Shown piece by piece: positions 1-9,753 of a DNA stretch of 64,000 nucleotides (positions are counted from its first letter, which is position 1; each line of letters opens with the position of its first letter). Under the pieces are notes generated by a model. That model saw only the letters and a list, made by a program, of their open reading frames with translations. It searched no databases and was not told the DNA's origin. The position numbers and the translations under genes were made by a program. This DNA comes from Vicinamibacterales bacterium. GTDB taxonomy: Bacteria > Acidobacteriota > Vicinamibacteria > Vicinamibacterales > UBA2999. The stretch is taken from NCBI GenBank assembly GCA_041394705.1, contig JAWKHS010000003.1, forward strand, positions 310,001 through 374,000. The letters run 5' to 3'.

Positions 1-2
1 CA

Positions 3-2243
3 CGTCTGCGGGACGCGGTGCTCGACCTGGCCGCGCCCGTCCGCGGCATCCCCAAGGACCAGCTCGACGGCGACGACGTCCGCCAGCTGCGGCGAACCCG
101 CCGGCTCACGCGCGCCGCGATTGCCCTCATCGTCCTGGCCGCCGGCGTGGCCGTGTGGCAGGCCATCGAGGCCACGCGGCAGCGCACGGTCGCCGAGCGT
201 CAGCGCGACCTGGCCCTGTCGCGGCAGCTCGCGGCGCAGACGGGCGACCTGCTCGTGCGCGATCCGCGCCTCGCCGCCGGGCTGGCGGTGCAGGCGATGG
301 CGACGGCGGACACGGCGGAGGGCGCGACGGCCGTGCTGCGCACCCTCAACGCCGCGCCTTTCGATCGCCTGGTGGACCACGCCGAGTCCTACTGGTCGCT
401 CGCCGTGTCGGACGATGGCGCCACGGCCGTCGTCGGCGACGGCGGGAGCGGCGTGCAGCGCATCGACCTCGCGTCTGGGCGGATCGAGCGGTATCCCCCC
501 GAGGCGCCGCCGCGAGGCACGGCCGGCACGCTCGCCGTCGCGGTCGCGCGCGACGGACGGATCGCCTCGGGCGGGTTCGATCAGACGATCACGATTCGCC
601 AGGACGGGCGGGTCGTGCGGACGTTCGATGGGCCGCACGAGGGCTTCATCATGGGGCTCGCCTTCAGCCCGGCCGGCGATCGCCTCGCGTCGGCCGGCAG
701 CGACGGCCGCGTCTTCGTGCACGACCTGGCGAGGGGCGCGTCCACCCGTCTCAAGGACGGCTGGACGCCGGAGGCCACGGTGGTGCGGTTCAGTCCCGAC
801 GGGCGGACGCTCGCCGCCGGCGGCGACGAGGGGTTTCGCGCGCTCTACGACGCGGCGTCGCCGCCGAGCGCGCGCGACGGCGGCGTGGCCCTGCCGCGCG
901 AGGACCGTCCGACCTCGGCCGTCGTCGAGATGCGTTTCAGCGCCGACGGGCGCCGTCTGGTCGTGGCCCATCGCGACGGCGTCGTCGACATCGTGGCCCT
1001 GCCGGAGGGGCGGCGGATCGGCCGCGTGGCGCCGGACACCGGCATCGAGCTGGAGTCGATGGCGATCGCGCCGGATGCCGGCACGATCGTCGTCGGCCGG
1101 GCCGATGGCTCCGTGGTCGTCTGGACCGGCGATCCGCCGTCCTACGGCGCGCCCTGGCACCAGGCCGTCGTCTACCGGCACGCCGGTGCGGTCAAGGGGA
1201 TCGCGTATCTCGCGCGCACGAACCAGATCGTGTCGATCGGCGTGGACGGGCGGCTCGTCGTCTCGCGGCCGCTGCACCTCGGTCCGCTGGCGCAGCCTGT
1301 GTGGGAGCGTCCCGAGCCCTTCACGGACGTCCGCTTCGATCGGGGCTCGGCGCGCGTCACCTTCAGCGGAGGCGCGGGCCCGGTGGTGGTGGATGCCGAC
1401 GGCCGGCGGCTCGACGCCGCCGCCCCAGCCGCGGCCCCCGACCGGGACGTGCTCACGGCGCTGGAGGGCCGCGCCATCCGCCGGGCGGACGACGGAAGCC
1501 TCGCCGTCGCCGACGGCGAGCGGCGGGTGGCCCTGCAGGCGGCCGGCGGATCGCCCGCCGTCGCGGCGGCGTTCGCGCCCGACGGCCATCACGCGTACAC
1601 GTTCCACGGCGACGGGCACCTGCGGGCCTGGACCGTGGCCGACGGCACGGCCCTGGGCGATGCCGGCATCGCGGAGCGGCCGTTCGGCGCCCACGTCGCG
1701 ATCGACCGCGCAGGCACCCTGGCCGCCGTCGCACTCGATCCCGGCATCGACTTCGGAGGGTCCGGCCGGCGCGAGCCGGTGACGACCGTGGCGTTGGTGG
1801 GCCTGCCGGCGCTCGCGCTGCGGGCTGGACGCCTGCTGGCGCCCGGGCGGGCCGGGATCGTGGGATCGCCCCTCTTCTTCACGCCCGACGAGCCCCTCCT
1901 CGGCCTCTCGACCGATCGGGGTCTCACGTTGTGGCAACTGCCGTCGGGCCGCCGCATCGACGAGCCCGTGGTCCTTCCGAGGTCTGCGCACGCGCTCGGC
2001 GTCGTCGGGGGGCCGGATCGGCTGCTGCTCGCCACGTCGGGCCAGAGCGGGCGAGGCACCGGACTGGCGGCTGTGCCGCTGTCGCCGTGGGCGTGGGCGG
2101 GTGAGGCGTGCCGCCTGGCGGGCCCTGGCCTTTCGGCGGACGACTGGGCGCGCTACGTGGGCGCCGACGTCCCGTACCGCCCGGCCTGCGTGGACGGCGT
2201 GCTCGTCCGCGGTGCCACCGTCGCGCGGGGCGCGGTGCCCTGA
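3..2243 (+). CDS. WD40-repeat protein with one membrane segment, 5' end outside window
   Basis: The reading frame is open to the left window edge, so the N-terminus is missing; an in-frame GTG at 18 is not needed as a start. The visible part begins with a basic stretch (QLRRTRRLTR), followed by one hydrophobic helix (about 20 residues, AAIALIVLAAGVAVW) and a coiled linker rich in Arg, Glu and Gln. The remaining roughly 620 residues are beta-propeller sequence with recurring GH/D-D-G-R type WD40 blades such as FSPDGRTLAAGGDEG. This order (lost N-terminal domain, basic patch, helix, WD40) matches acidobacterial and actinobacterial proteins that carry a TIR or kinase-like effector domain in front of the helix. 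The missing domain cannot be seen here. The gene is convergent with the sigma-54 activator, 10 bases away. Confidence 0.75.
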   Translation, partial: RLRDAVLDLAAPVRGIPKDQLDGDDVRQLRRTRRLTRAAIALIVLAAGVAVWQAIEATRQRTVAERQRDLALSRQLAAQTGDLLVRDPRLAAGLAVQAMATADTAEGATAVLRTLNAAPFDRLVDHAESYWSLAVSDDGATAVVGDGGSGVQRIDLASGRIERYPPEAPPRGTAGTLAVAVARDGRIASGGFDQTITIRQDGRVVRTFDGPHEGFIMGLAFSPAGDRLASAGSDGRVFVHDLARGASTRLKDGWTPEATVVRFSPDGRTLAAGGDEGFRALYDAASPPSARDGGVALPREDRPTSAVVEMRFSADGRRLVVAHRDGVVDIVALPEGRRIGRVAPDTGIELESMAIAPDAGTIVVGRADGSVVVWTGDPPSYGAPWHQAVVYRHAGAVKGIAYLARTNQIVSIGVDGRLVVSRPLHLGPLAQPVWERPEPFTDVRFDRGSARVTFSGGAGPVVVDADGRRLDAAAPAAAPDRDVLTALEGRAIRRADDGSLAVADGERRVALQAAGGSPAVAAAFAPDGHHAYTFHGDGHLRAWTVADGTALGDAGIAERPFGAHVAIDRAGTLAAVALDPGIDFGGSGRREPVTTVALVGLPALALRAGRLLAPGRAGIVGSPLFFTPDEPLLGLSTDRGLTLWQLPSGRRIDEPVVLPRSAHALGVVGGPDRLLLATSGQSGRGTGLAAVPLSPWAWAGEACRLAGPGLSADDWARYVGADVPYRPACVDGVLVRGATVARGAVP

Positions 2244-2253
2244 TCGGGCTGGC

Positions 2254-4839
2254 TCACTCGAGCCCGTGCTGCCGCAGGCGCACGTAGAGCTGCTTCCGCG
2301 TCAGCCCCAGCCGCCGGGCCGCCAGCGACTTGTTGTGCCGGGCCTCCTGCAGGGCGCGCTCGATCGTCGTCCGCTCGATGACGCGCAGGTCCGTCGTGTC
2401 CGGCACCGCCGGGCGCGTCGTCGTGTCCGCCGCGGCCGGTCGGGCGGCCGGCTCCGGCGGACCGACCGTGAGGTGCTCGGTCGTGATGAGGCCGCCCTCG
2501 CACAGGATCGCGGCGCGCTCGAGGACGTTCCGCAGCTCGCGCACGTTGCCCGGCCAGGCGTGCGCGAGGAGGGCGTCGCGCGCGTCCCTGGCGATGCCGG
2601 CCGGCGGGCGCCCGAACGCCCGGGCGATCTCCGTGAGGAAGGCCTCGCTCAGCGGCAGGATGTCGTCCCGGCGCTCGCGCAGCGGCGGCAGCCGGATCTC
2701 GAAGACGTTCAGCCGGTAGTAGAGGTCTTCGCGGAACGCGCCGCGCTCGACGGCCGCCGTCAGGTTGCGGTTCGTGGCCGCCACCACCCGGACGTCGGCC
2801 TTGAGCGTGCGCGTGCCCCCGAGCCGCTGGAACTCGCGCTCCTGCAGGACGCGCAGGAACTTGGCCTGGACGGCCGGGCTCATCTCGCCCACCTCGTCGA
2901 GGAACAGCACGCCGCCGCTGGCCTGCTCGATCTGCCCGGGCTTGGCCTGCATCGCGCCCGTGAACGCGCCGCGCTCGAAGCCGAAGAGCTCCGATTCCAG
3001 CAGCGGTTCCGGCAGGGCCGCGCAGTTCAGGGCGACGAAGGGGCCGCCGCTCCTGGCCGAGGCGCGATGGACGAAGCGGGCGACGACCTCCTTGCCCGTG
3101 CCGGACTCGCCGAGGAGGAGCGTGGTGGTGTCGGTGGCGGCCACCTGCGTGGCCTGCTTCAGGACGCGCGTCCAGGCGGGCGACTCGCCCACGACGAAGC
3201 GGTAGCCCGTCACGGCGTTGAGCTCGGCCGCCAGGGCCTGCACGCGCGCCTCGAGCGCCGAGGCCCGCTGCTGCGCTTCGTCGGCGCGGGCCGAGGCCGT
3301 CGCCCGGAGCTCACGGGAGAGCGCGAGCGCGATCCGCCCGGCAATCCGCTGGGCGACCTTCACGTCCGCCTGCGAGAACGCCCCCGGCGTGCGGGACATG
3401 AAGCCCACGCCGCCGGCGAGCCGGCCGTCGATCCGGATGGGGATGCGAAGCGCCGACCGGAACCCCTGGGCGATCCCCTGATCGTGGGCGTCCTGCGGCG
3501 CCTCGACGTCGTCGGTCACGAAGTAGTCGCGGGGATCGCGGCGGATGAACTCCGGCACCTTGACGATCGCGGACGTCCCGCTGACGTGCGCCCCGCTGTA
3601 GGCATAGCGGCGCGCGTGGATGCCGTCGGGTTCGACGACGGGGAGCGTCATGGCATCGTGAGGCAGCACCTTCTGCGCGATCTCCGAGATCCGATCGAAC
3701 TGGTCCTTCAGGTCGCCGGCATCCGTGACCGTCTTCAGCAGGTCGTCCACCAGCTCGAGCCGCGACTCGCGGGCGCGGAGCTCTTCGGTGATGCGCGCCT
3801 GCTCGGCCAGCCGGTGGTGCGTCATCGCCAGGACGACGTGGTCGGCGATGCGCCGCGCGACCAGCGCGTCGGCCTTCGAGAAGACCTGCGGCGCCAGGGC
3901 GTAGAAATCCAGGGCGCCCACCAGCGTCCCCTGCACCCGCAGGGGCACGGCGAGCTGGCTCCGGTACCCGGCGCGCGCCGGGGGCAGCTCGCGTTCGGCC
4001 GGATCGGCGTGGAGATCGGAGTGGAGGATGTGGTCCCACGGCTCGGTGAGCAGCCACCGGATCCGCTCCGGCAGCGGCACCTGCCGGGGAAACGCGACCT
4101 GGCTGCCCGCGACGGCGTGGATCACGAGGTGCTCGCGGTCGTCGGTGACCAGGGGCAGCGACAGCATGTCGTGCGGGATCGCCCGTCTCGCGACCGCCGA
4201 CACCTGCTCGAACACCTGGCCGATGTCGAGGACGCCCGACAGCGCGCTGAGCAGGCCATCGACGACCTCGAGGTGCTGGCGGAGCTCGGCGAGCTCGGTG
4301 AACGCCCGCGCGTTGGCCAGCGCCGAGGCCGCCTGGTCCGCGAAGATGCGGAGCCACCGCATCTCCTCGTCGTCGATGGCCCCGCGCCGGAAGATCGCGA
4401 GCACGCCCAGCGTGTCGCCGCCCGCGACGAGGGGCTGGCCGGCGAAGGTCGTGATGCCTTCCCGCCGCACCCAGTCCGGGGAGGCCCACTTCTCCGAGCC
4501 GGGATCGTCGATGCGGGTCCCCTCGCGGCTGACGGCGATCGCCCCGACCTTGCGGTGCCCGACCGGCACGCGCCGGAACGCGCCGTCGGTGGTGGTCCAT
4601 GGCTCGCCGGTCAGCGACCTGCCGGCGCTCGCGGCCAGGTGGAGGCACGACGATCGATCGGCGCACGAGGCCTGCAGCCGGCACGTGGCGCAGAGGTCGC
4701 CGGGCTTCAAGACCCAGAGGCGGGCCAGCGCGACCCCGGGCTGCGCGACCAGCCCCTCCACGACGTGCCGCAGCACGGCGTCGCGATCGCGCTCGCCTGA
4801 AATGCGAAGGGCCAGCTCCTGCAGATCCTCGAAGCGCAT
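2254..4839 (-). CDS. Sigma-54-dependent transcriptional activator with GAF sensor domains
   Basis: This 861-residue protein should activate RNA polymerase containing sigma-54. The start at 4839 (MRFEDL) was chosen because the upstream extension is low-complexity. The N-terminal two thirds contain about three GAF-like sensory domains. The first carries a Cys cluster (C50, C53, C59, C65) between its early strands. The AAA+ module has Walker A GESGTGKE at about 577-584, the sigma-54-contacting GAFTGA loop at 624-629 and Walker B FLDE at 646-649. A Fis-type helix-turn-helix ends the protein (about 819-861, NKSLAARRLGLTRKQLYVRL). All residues needed for ATP-driven open-complex formation appear intact. 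The gene lies 121 bases downstream of the RND pump gene on the same strand, which makes the efflux unit its most likely target. That link is inferred. Confidence 0.9.
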   Translation of the reverse strand: MRFEDLQELALRISGERDRDAVLRHVVEGLVAQPGVALARLWVLKPGDLCATCRLQASCADRSSCLHLAASAGRSLTGEPWTTTDGAFRRVPVGHRKVGAIAVSREGTRIDDPGSEKWASPDWVRREGITTFAGQPLVAGGDTLGVLAIFRRGAIDDEEMRWLRIFADQAASALANARAFTELAELRQHLEVVDGLLSALSGVLDIGQVFEQVSAVARRAIPHDMLSLPLVTDDREHLVIHAVAGSQVAFPRQVPLPERIRWLLTEPWDHILHSDLHADPAERELPPARAGYRSQLAVPLRVQGTLVGALDFYALAPQVFSKADALVARRIADHVVLAMTHHRLAEQARITEELRARESRLELVDDLLKTVTDAGDLKDQFDRISEIAQKVLPHDAMTLPVVEPDGIHARRYAYSGAHVSGTSAIVKVPEFIRRDPRDYFVTDDVEAPQDAHDQGIAQGFRSALRIPIRIDGRLAGGVGFMSRTPGAFSQADVKVAQRIAGRIALALSRELRATASARADEAQQRASALEARVQALAAELNAVTGYRFVVGESPAWTRVLKQATQVAATDTTTLLLGESGTGKEVVARFVHRASARSGGPFVALNCAALPEPLLESELFGFERGAFTGAMQAKPGQIEQASGGVLFLDEVGEMSPAVQAKFLRVLQEREFQRLGGTRTLKADVRVVAATNRNLTAAVERGAFREDLYYRLNVFEIRLPPLRERRDDILPLSEAFLTEIARAFGRPPAGIARDARDALLAHAWPGNVRELRNVLERAAILCEGGLITTEHLTVGPPEPAARPAAADTTTRPAVPDTTDLRVIERTTIERALQEARHNKSLAARRLGLTRKQLYVRLRQHGLE

Positions 4840-4960
4840 ACGCCGGGCCTGGCGGGCGCCGTCTGACGGCGCGGGCGACGCCACGCTACCACACTCGGTC
4901 CGACCGGAGACCCGCGGTCCGAACGCGTCCGGCGCCACTGGCCCGACGCCGCCGCCGCGT

Positions 4961-7900
4961 TCACGCTCCGGCGGCATCGGGCACGACCTCGGGCCGGGCC
5001 CCGGCCGGGGGCGCCCCGCGCGCGTCCCAGCGCACGAGCCGGAGATCGAGCACGCACGTCGCGTAGATCACGGGCACGAGCAGCAGGGTCACGAACGTGG
5101 CGGCGCTCAGGCCTCCGATCTGGGCGTAGCACATCGGCTCCCACAGCGGACCGCCGTGCAGGGCCAGGGGGAAGAGCGCGGTCACCGTGGCGGCCACCGT
5201 GATGAGCACGGGCCGGAGCCGCATGATGCCGGCGTCGAGCAGCGCCTCGATCAGGGGCTCGCCGGCCTCGTGGCGCTCCTCGATGAAGTCGAAGAGCACG
5301 ATGACGTGGCTCACGATCACGCCGATCAGGCTGGCCACGCCCAGGAAGGCCATGAAGCCGAAGGGCGCGCCCATGGCCCACAGAGCGGCCAGGGCGCCGA
5401 CCACGCCGTACGGAATGGCCGCGAACACGACGAACGGCTTCACGGCGTGCTTGAACTGGACGACCAGGGCCAGGTAGATGAGGGCGATCGAGACGAGCAT
5501 CACGACCGCCAGGTTCGCGAAGCCTTTCACCTGCTCCTCGTGCTCGCCGCCGATCTCCAGGCGGTAGCCGGGCGGCAGCGAGGCCTGGAGCGCCGTGATC
5601 GCGGGCAGGATCGCGTCGAGCACGTCCGACGGCAGGTGCCCGGCGGCCGGAAACGCCGAGATCGTGATGGTGCGGAACTGGTTGCGCCGCATCAGCTTCT
5701 CGAGCCGCGTGTCGTAGACGACGGACGAGATCGACTCCAGCGGCGCTTTTTGGGAGCCCTGGCCGGAGTACACGTAGAGACTCCGCAGGTCGGCGAGCTG
5801 CGCCCGTTCCTCCATCGTCAGCCGCGCGACGATCGGAATCTGCTCGTCGCCGTCGCGCAGGGTCCCCACCGTCCGCCCGGCGATGCCGGCCGACGACGAC
5901 GCCGCGACGTCCAGGTTCGTGAGGCCCGAGAGATTGGCCTTGTCCGGATCGGTCTCGAGGCGGACGGCGAAGCCTTCCGGCCCCCAGTTGTCGCGGACGC
6001 CGACGGCCATCGGCTCGCGGCGCAGGATCGCCGCCACCTGGCCGGCGAGCGACCGCAGCGTCGGGATGTCCTCGCCCGAGACCCGGATGGAGACGGGAAT
6101 GCCCACCGGGGGACCCACCTCCAGGCGCCGCACGTCGAGCCGCGCGCCGGGGACGGTGGCATTCAGCTCGGCCTGCAGCGCGTCCACGAGACGATTGGTG
6201 TCGTGCTTGTCGTAGACCTCGATGAGCACCTGCGCGTAGTTGGCCTGCGACTGCTCGGGCGTCGCGGAGAACCAGAAGCGCGGGCCGCCGCCGCCGATGA
6301 AAGTCGTCATCGACTTCAGCATCGGGTGGGCGCCCTCGCCGTGCGCGGCCGCGCCGGTCCCGGCGACGCGGCGCACGGTCGCTTCCACCTGGTCCACGAC
6401 GCGGGTCGTCGCCGTCAGCGGCGCGTCCTCGGGGAGCCAGACGTCCACGTAGGAGTGGTACTGCAGGTCCTGTGGGAAGAACTGCGTCTTGAGCCGGCTC
6501 ATGAAGACGCCGCCGAGCGCGAGCAGCAGCACCGAGGCCGCCAGCGTCGCCCAGCGGTGCGCGATGGCCCAGTGCCCGACCCGGTAATAGGCGGCCGCGA
6601 CGCCGGATCGGCGGCGCTCCGCCAGCGTCGGCTCGGCCCTCGGCGTCAGCAGGTAGTACCCCAGCAGCGGGATGAAGGTCATCGACACGATGCGCGACGC
6701 CACGAGCGAGCACGTCACGACGACGGGCAGCGTGTAGAGGAAGGTGCCGGTGTCGCCCGGCAGGAGGAGGAAGGGAAGGTAGGCCACGATGTTCGTGATC
6801 GTGGCGAACAGGATCGCGGTGGCGAGCTTCGTCGGGCCCAGCCAGGCGGCGACGAGCCGCGGCCGGCCGTCGGCGAGGCTGCGCCTGATGGCGTCGCCGG
6901 CCACCACCGGGTCGTCCACGAGCAGGCCGAGGGCGATGATGAGCGACGCGATGGACACCTGCTGGAGATCGACGCCGAGCACCTGCAGCATGCCGAACGT
7001 CATGGCGAGCGTGATCGGGATGGCCAGCGCCATGAGCAGCGCCGAGCGCCACTCCCAGAACCCGATGAGCGACACCAGCACGACGAGCCCGACCGCTTCG
7101 TACAGGCTGCCCATGAACAGGTCGATGTTCTCCTCGACCTGCCGCGGCTGATCGGACGTCCGCGCGAACACCAGGTCGGCCGGCAACTGGCCGCGCACCT
7201 CGTCGAGCGTCGCGTCCACGGCGGCGCCGAACTCCGCGATCTTCTGGCCCGAACGCATCTGCACGGCCAGCGTGACCGCGCGCGCCCGGCGCCAGCCGCC
7301 GTCGGCGTCGCGGGCGGTGTAGAAGTTCAGCAGGCGTCCCGGGCTCTCGTACCCCCGCCCGATCTGGGCGACATCGCGCAGGTACACCTGGCGCCCGTTC
7401 GTCGTCGGCACGAGGACGTCGCCGATGTCCCGCTCGCTCGTGAACTCGCCCGACGGATCGACCGTCAGGCTCTTCTCGCCGACCTCGAGGAGGCCCCCGG
7501 GCATCGTGATGTTGCGGGCGCCGAGGACGTCGTCGAGCACGCTGACCTTGACGCCGTAGGCCGCGAGCCGCTCCTGCGAATACTCCAGGTACACACGCTC
7601 CTGCCGCAGCCCGGTTCGCGTCACCTTCGACACCATCGGCAGCGTCTTCAGGGCGCGGGCGAGGAGGTCGGTGTCGTCGTCGAGCTGGCGGTAGGTGTAC
7701 TTGTCGCCGGCGACGGCCGCCAGCCGCGCGCGGGTCTCGGCCGGATCGCGCACGACGACCGGGTGCCACGCGTCGGGATGGAACTCGGCGGCTCGCAGGC
7801 GGTCGTGGACGAAGCGATCCACGTAGGCGAGCAGGGTGGCGTCGTCGGCGTCGGTCGTCCCGTCGAGCCCGACGAACCCGGGCTCGACGACGACGCGGCC

Positions 7901-8572
7901 GTCCGCGATCAGGCCGTCCGCCGCCGCGGCCGCCGCGAACAGGCGGATGGGCCGGCCGACGGCATCGGCCGGCACGCTCGGCGCGAGGCCGTGGACGACG
8001 GTGACGCGGCGGCCGGTCCCGGCCGTGGCGCGCACCGCCTCGATGGCGCGCCGCAGCGAGCGGGCGCGGAGGTCGATCTCGGCGTCGTCCACGCGCGGAC
8101 TGGCGACCGTCAGCATCAGGGCCGCCGTGTCCCCGAAGTCCTTGATGACGTCGATCGGGCCCGCGCCGCGGGGCAGGTCGCGGATCGCGTCCAGTTTCAG
8201 CCGGATGTCGTCGAACTCCTGGCCCGTGTCGGGCAACCCCTCGACCAGCGTGATGTAGAAGGCGGCGATGCCGGTGCGCGTGTTGGACTCGATGCGCTCC
8301 ACCTTCACGTTCCCGGCGATGCGCTCCTCGATCCGGCGCGTGACGAGCTCCTCGATCCGGTCGGCGGAGGCCCCGGGCCACGGGCAGAGCACGAGCGCCT
8401 GCCGGATCGGGATGTCGGGGTCCTTCCGCTGCGGCATCTGGAGGTATCCGTAGACGCCCCACAGGAGGGTGCCGACGAGCAGCACCGAGGACAGGTGGCG
8501 GGTCTCGGTGAAGAGGCGCGCGGTATTGCGGGTGTGGGCGATCAGGTGGTCGTCGGTGTGATGGGCAGCCAT
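4961..8572 (-). CDS. RND-family efflux pump inner-membrane permease (AcrB/HAE-like)
   Basis: This is a 1203-residue proton-driven efflux permease. It has the N-terminal membrane helix followed by the RKDPDIPIR segment, then a porter domain and a central helix bundle with the proton-relay Asp pair D553-D554 in GLLVDDPVV. A second porter domain and a second helix bundle follow. Known HAE pumps are about 1020-1070 residues long. The extra length sits mainly in the first porter half (about residues 155-290), an Ala/Asp/Val-rich insertion ahead of the conserved VSKV...RLAAYGV segment. Its stop is 121 bases from the activator gene, and its start is 31 bases after the adaptor stop, so it belongs to the same unit. 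Substrate specificity cannot be read from sequence. Confidence 0.92.
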   Translation of the reverse strand: MAAHHTDDHLIAHTRNTARLFTETRHLSSVLLVGTLLWGVYGYLQMPQRKDPDIPIRQALVLCPWPGASADRIEELVTRRIEERIAGNVKVERIESNTRTGIAAFYITLVEGLPDTGQEFDDIRLKLDAIRDLPRGAGPIDVIKDFGDTAALMLTVASPRVDDAEIDLRARSLRRAIEAVRATAGTGRRVTVVHGLAPSVPADAVGRPIRLFAAAAAADGLIADGRVVVEPGFVGLDGTTDADDATLLAYVDRFVHDRLRAAEFHPDAWHPVVVRDPAETRARLAAVAGDKYTYRQLDDDTDLLARALKTLPMVSKVTRTGLRQERVYLEYSQERLAAYGVKVSVLDDVLGARNITMPGGLLEVGEKSLTVDPSGEFTSERDIGDVLVPTTNGRQVYLRDVAQIGRGYESPGRLLNFYTARDADGGWRRARAVTLAVQMRSGQKIAEFGAAVDATLDEVRGQLPADLVFARTSDQPRQVEENIDLFMGSLYEAVGLVVLVSLIGFWEWRSALLMALAIPITLAMTFGMLQVLGVDLQQVSIASLIIALGLLVDDPVVAGDAIRRSLADGRPRLVAAWLGPTKLATAILFATITNIVAYLPFLLLPGDTGTFLYTLPVVVTCSLVASRIVSMTFIPLLGYYLLTPRAEPTLAERRRSGVAAAYYRVGHWAIAHRWATLAASVLLLALGGVFMSRLKTQFFPQDLQYHSYVDVWLPEDAPLTATTRVVDQVEATVRRVAGTGAAAHGEGAHPMLKSMTTFIGGGGPRFWFSATPEQSQANYAQVLIEVYDKHDTNRLVDALQAELNATVPGARLDVRRLEVGPPVGIPVSIRVSGEDIPTLRSLAGQVAAILRREPMAVGVRDNWGPEGFAVRLETDPDKANLSGLTNLDVAASSSAGIAGRTVGTLRDGDEQIPIVARLTMEERAQLADLRSLYVYSGQGSQKAPLESISSVVYDTRLEKLMRRNQFRTITISAFPAAGHLPSDVLDAILPAITALQASLPPGYRLEIGGEHEEQVKGFANLAVVMLVSIALIYLALVVQFKHAVKPFVVFAAIPYGVVGALAALWAMGAPFGFMAFLGVASLIGVIVSHVIVLFDFIEERHEAGEPLIEALLDAGIMRLRPVLITVAATVTALFPLALHGGPLWEPMCYAQIGGLSAATFVTLLLVPVIYATCVLDLRLVRWDARGAPPAGARPEVVPDAAGA

Positions 8573-8603
8573 GGCGTTCGCTCGGATCGGCAGGCGATCG
8601 GCA

Positions 8604-9749
8604 CTAGGGGATGACGCGGACGGCTTCGCCGTCCACGAGGAGGCCCGCGCCGGTGACGACGATGCGATCGCCCCGGGTGAGGCCGCGCGTGACCGTGACG
8701 CCGTTGCCGACGACGTCGCCGAGCTCGACCGTGCGCAGCCGGGCGAGCTCCGCGCCGCCCCGACGCCCGACGACCACGACCGCGTAGGCGCCGTCGCCGC
8801 TCTCGGGCCTGACGACGGCGCTCAGGGGCACCGTGAGCAGCCCCGCGGCCGCCGCATCCATCCCCGACGCGGGTGCGAACGCGACGCTGCCGATCATGCC
8901 GGGTCGCAGGCGCCCCTCGCGATTGGGAATCGTGACCTCGACGTCGAACACGCGGCTCTGCGGATCGGCCACCGGCGCCAGGGCGGTCACGCGGCCGGGG
9001 AAGGTGGCGCCGGCCAGCGCGTCGATGGTGACGTCGAGCGCGGCGCCGGGCGCCACCGCGCGGAGCATGTGGTCGGGCACGCCGACGCGCGCCTTCACGG
9101 CGCTGACGTCAGCCAGCACGAAGCCGACGGTGCCGGTGCCGACGAGGCTGCCCACCTCGATCCGGCGTTCGAGGAGGACCCCGGACGCCGGGGCCACGAG
9201 CGCGACGTCGCCGAGCGCGCGTTCGGCCAGGGCCACGTCGGACTCGCCGGCGGTGACGCGCGCGGCGGCCGCGGCGAACGCGGCTTCCGCGCTGTCGAGG
9301 TCGGGACGCGTGAGGCTGTCGGACGCGAACAGCGTCCGCGCGCGCTCGACGTCCGCCCGGGCGCGGGTCCGTCCGGCCTCGGCCTCGGCCCGGCGCGCGC
9401 GGGCCGGCCCGACCCGATCGCGGTACTCGGTGTCCTCGACGCGCGCCAGGACGGTGCCGCTCGTGATGCGATCGCCCGCCTGGGCGGTCCGGAGCCGCCC
9501 ATCGGCCCCGCGCTGCTCGACGACGCGCTCGACGTAGCCGGCCGTCTTGAAGGCGAGCGGCACCTGCCGGACGGCATCGATGGTGGCCGAGTAGCGGATG
9601 GCGGTCGGTCCCGGCGCCTCGGCGACGCCTTCGACGCGGACGGGCCGCGGCGCCGGCGCCTCGCGGCTGGCGGTGGCGGTGCAGGCCGAGGCGAGTCCGA
9701 CCGCGGCGAACGTGATCGGGACCGCGGCGGTGCGGCAGAGGGCGGTCAT
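8604..9749 (-). CDS. RND efflux periplasmic adaptor (membrane-fusion lipoprotein)
   Basis: This 381-residue HlyD/AcrA-type adaptor links the inner-membrane pump to TolC. It begins with a lipoprotein signal, with a lipobox-like GLASAC and Cys23 as the likely acylated residue. It then has a biotinyl-lipoyl half-motif, an alpha-helical hairpin rich in Ala/Arg/Glu (about 120-190), the second lipoyl half (VALVAPASGVLLERRIEVGS), a beta-barrel and a membrane-proximal domain. A Shine-Dalgarno sequence GGAGG lies 9 bases before the ATG, inside the end of the TolC gene, which stops 4 bases upstream. This tight spacing supports a single transcript with the genes on either side. Confidence 0.9.
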   Translation of the reverse strand: MTALCRTAAVPITFAAVGLASACTATASREAPAPRPVRVEGVAEAPGPTAIRYSATIDAVRQVPLAFKTAGYVERVVEQRGADGRLRTAQAGDRITSGTVLARVEDTEYRDRVGPARARRAEAEAGRTRARADVERARTLFASDSLTRPDLDSAEAAFAAAAARVTAGESDVALAERALGDVALVAPASGVLLERRIEVGSLVGTGTVGFVLADVSAVKARVGVPDHMLRAVAPGAALDVTIDALAGATFPGRVTALAPVADPQSRVFDVEVTIPNREGRLRPGMIGSVAFAPASGMDAAAAGLLTVPLSAVVRPESGDGAYAVVVVGRRGGAELARLRTVELGDVVGNGVTVTRGLTRGDRIVVTGAGLLVDGEAVRVIP

Positions 9750-9753
9750 GACG

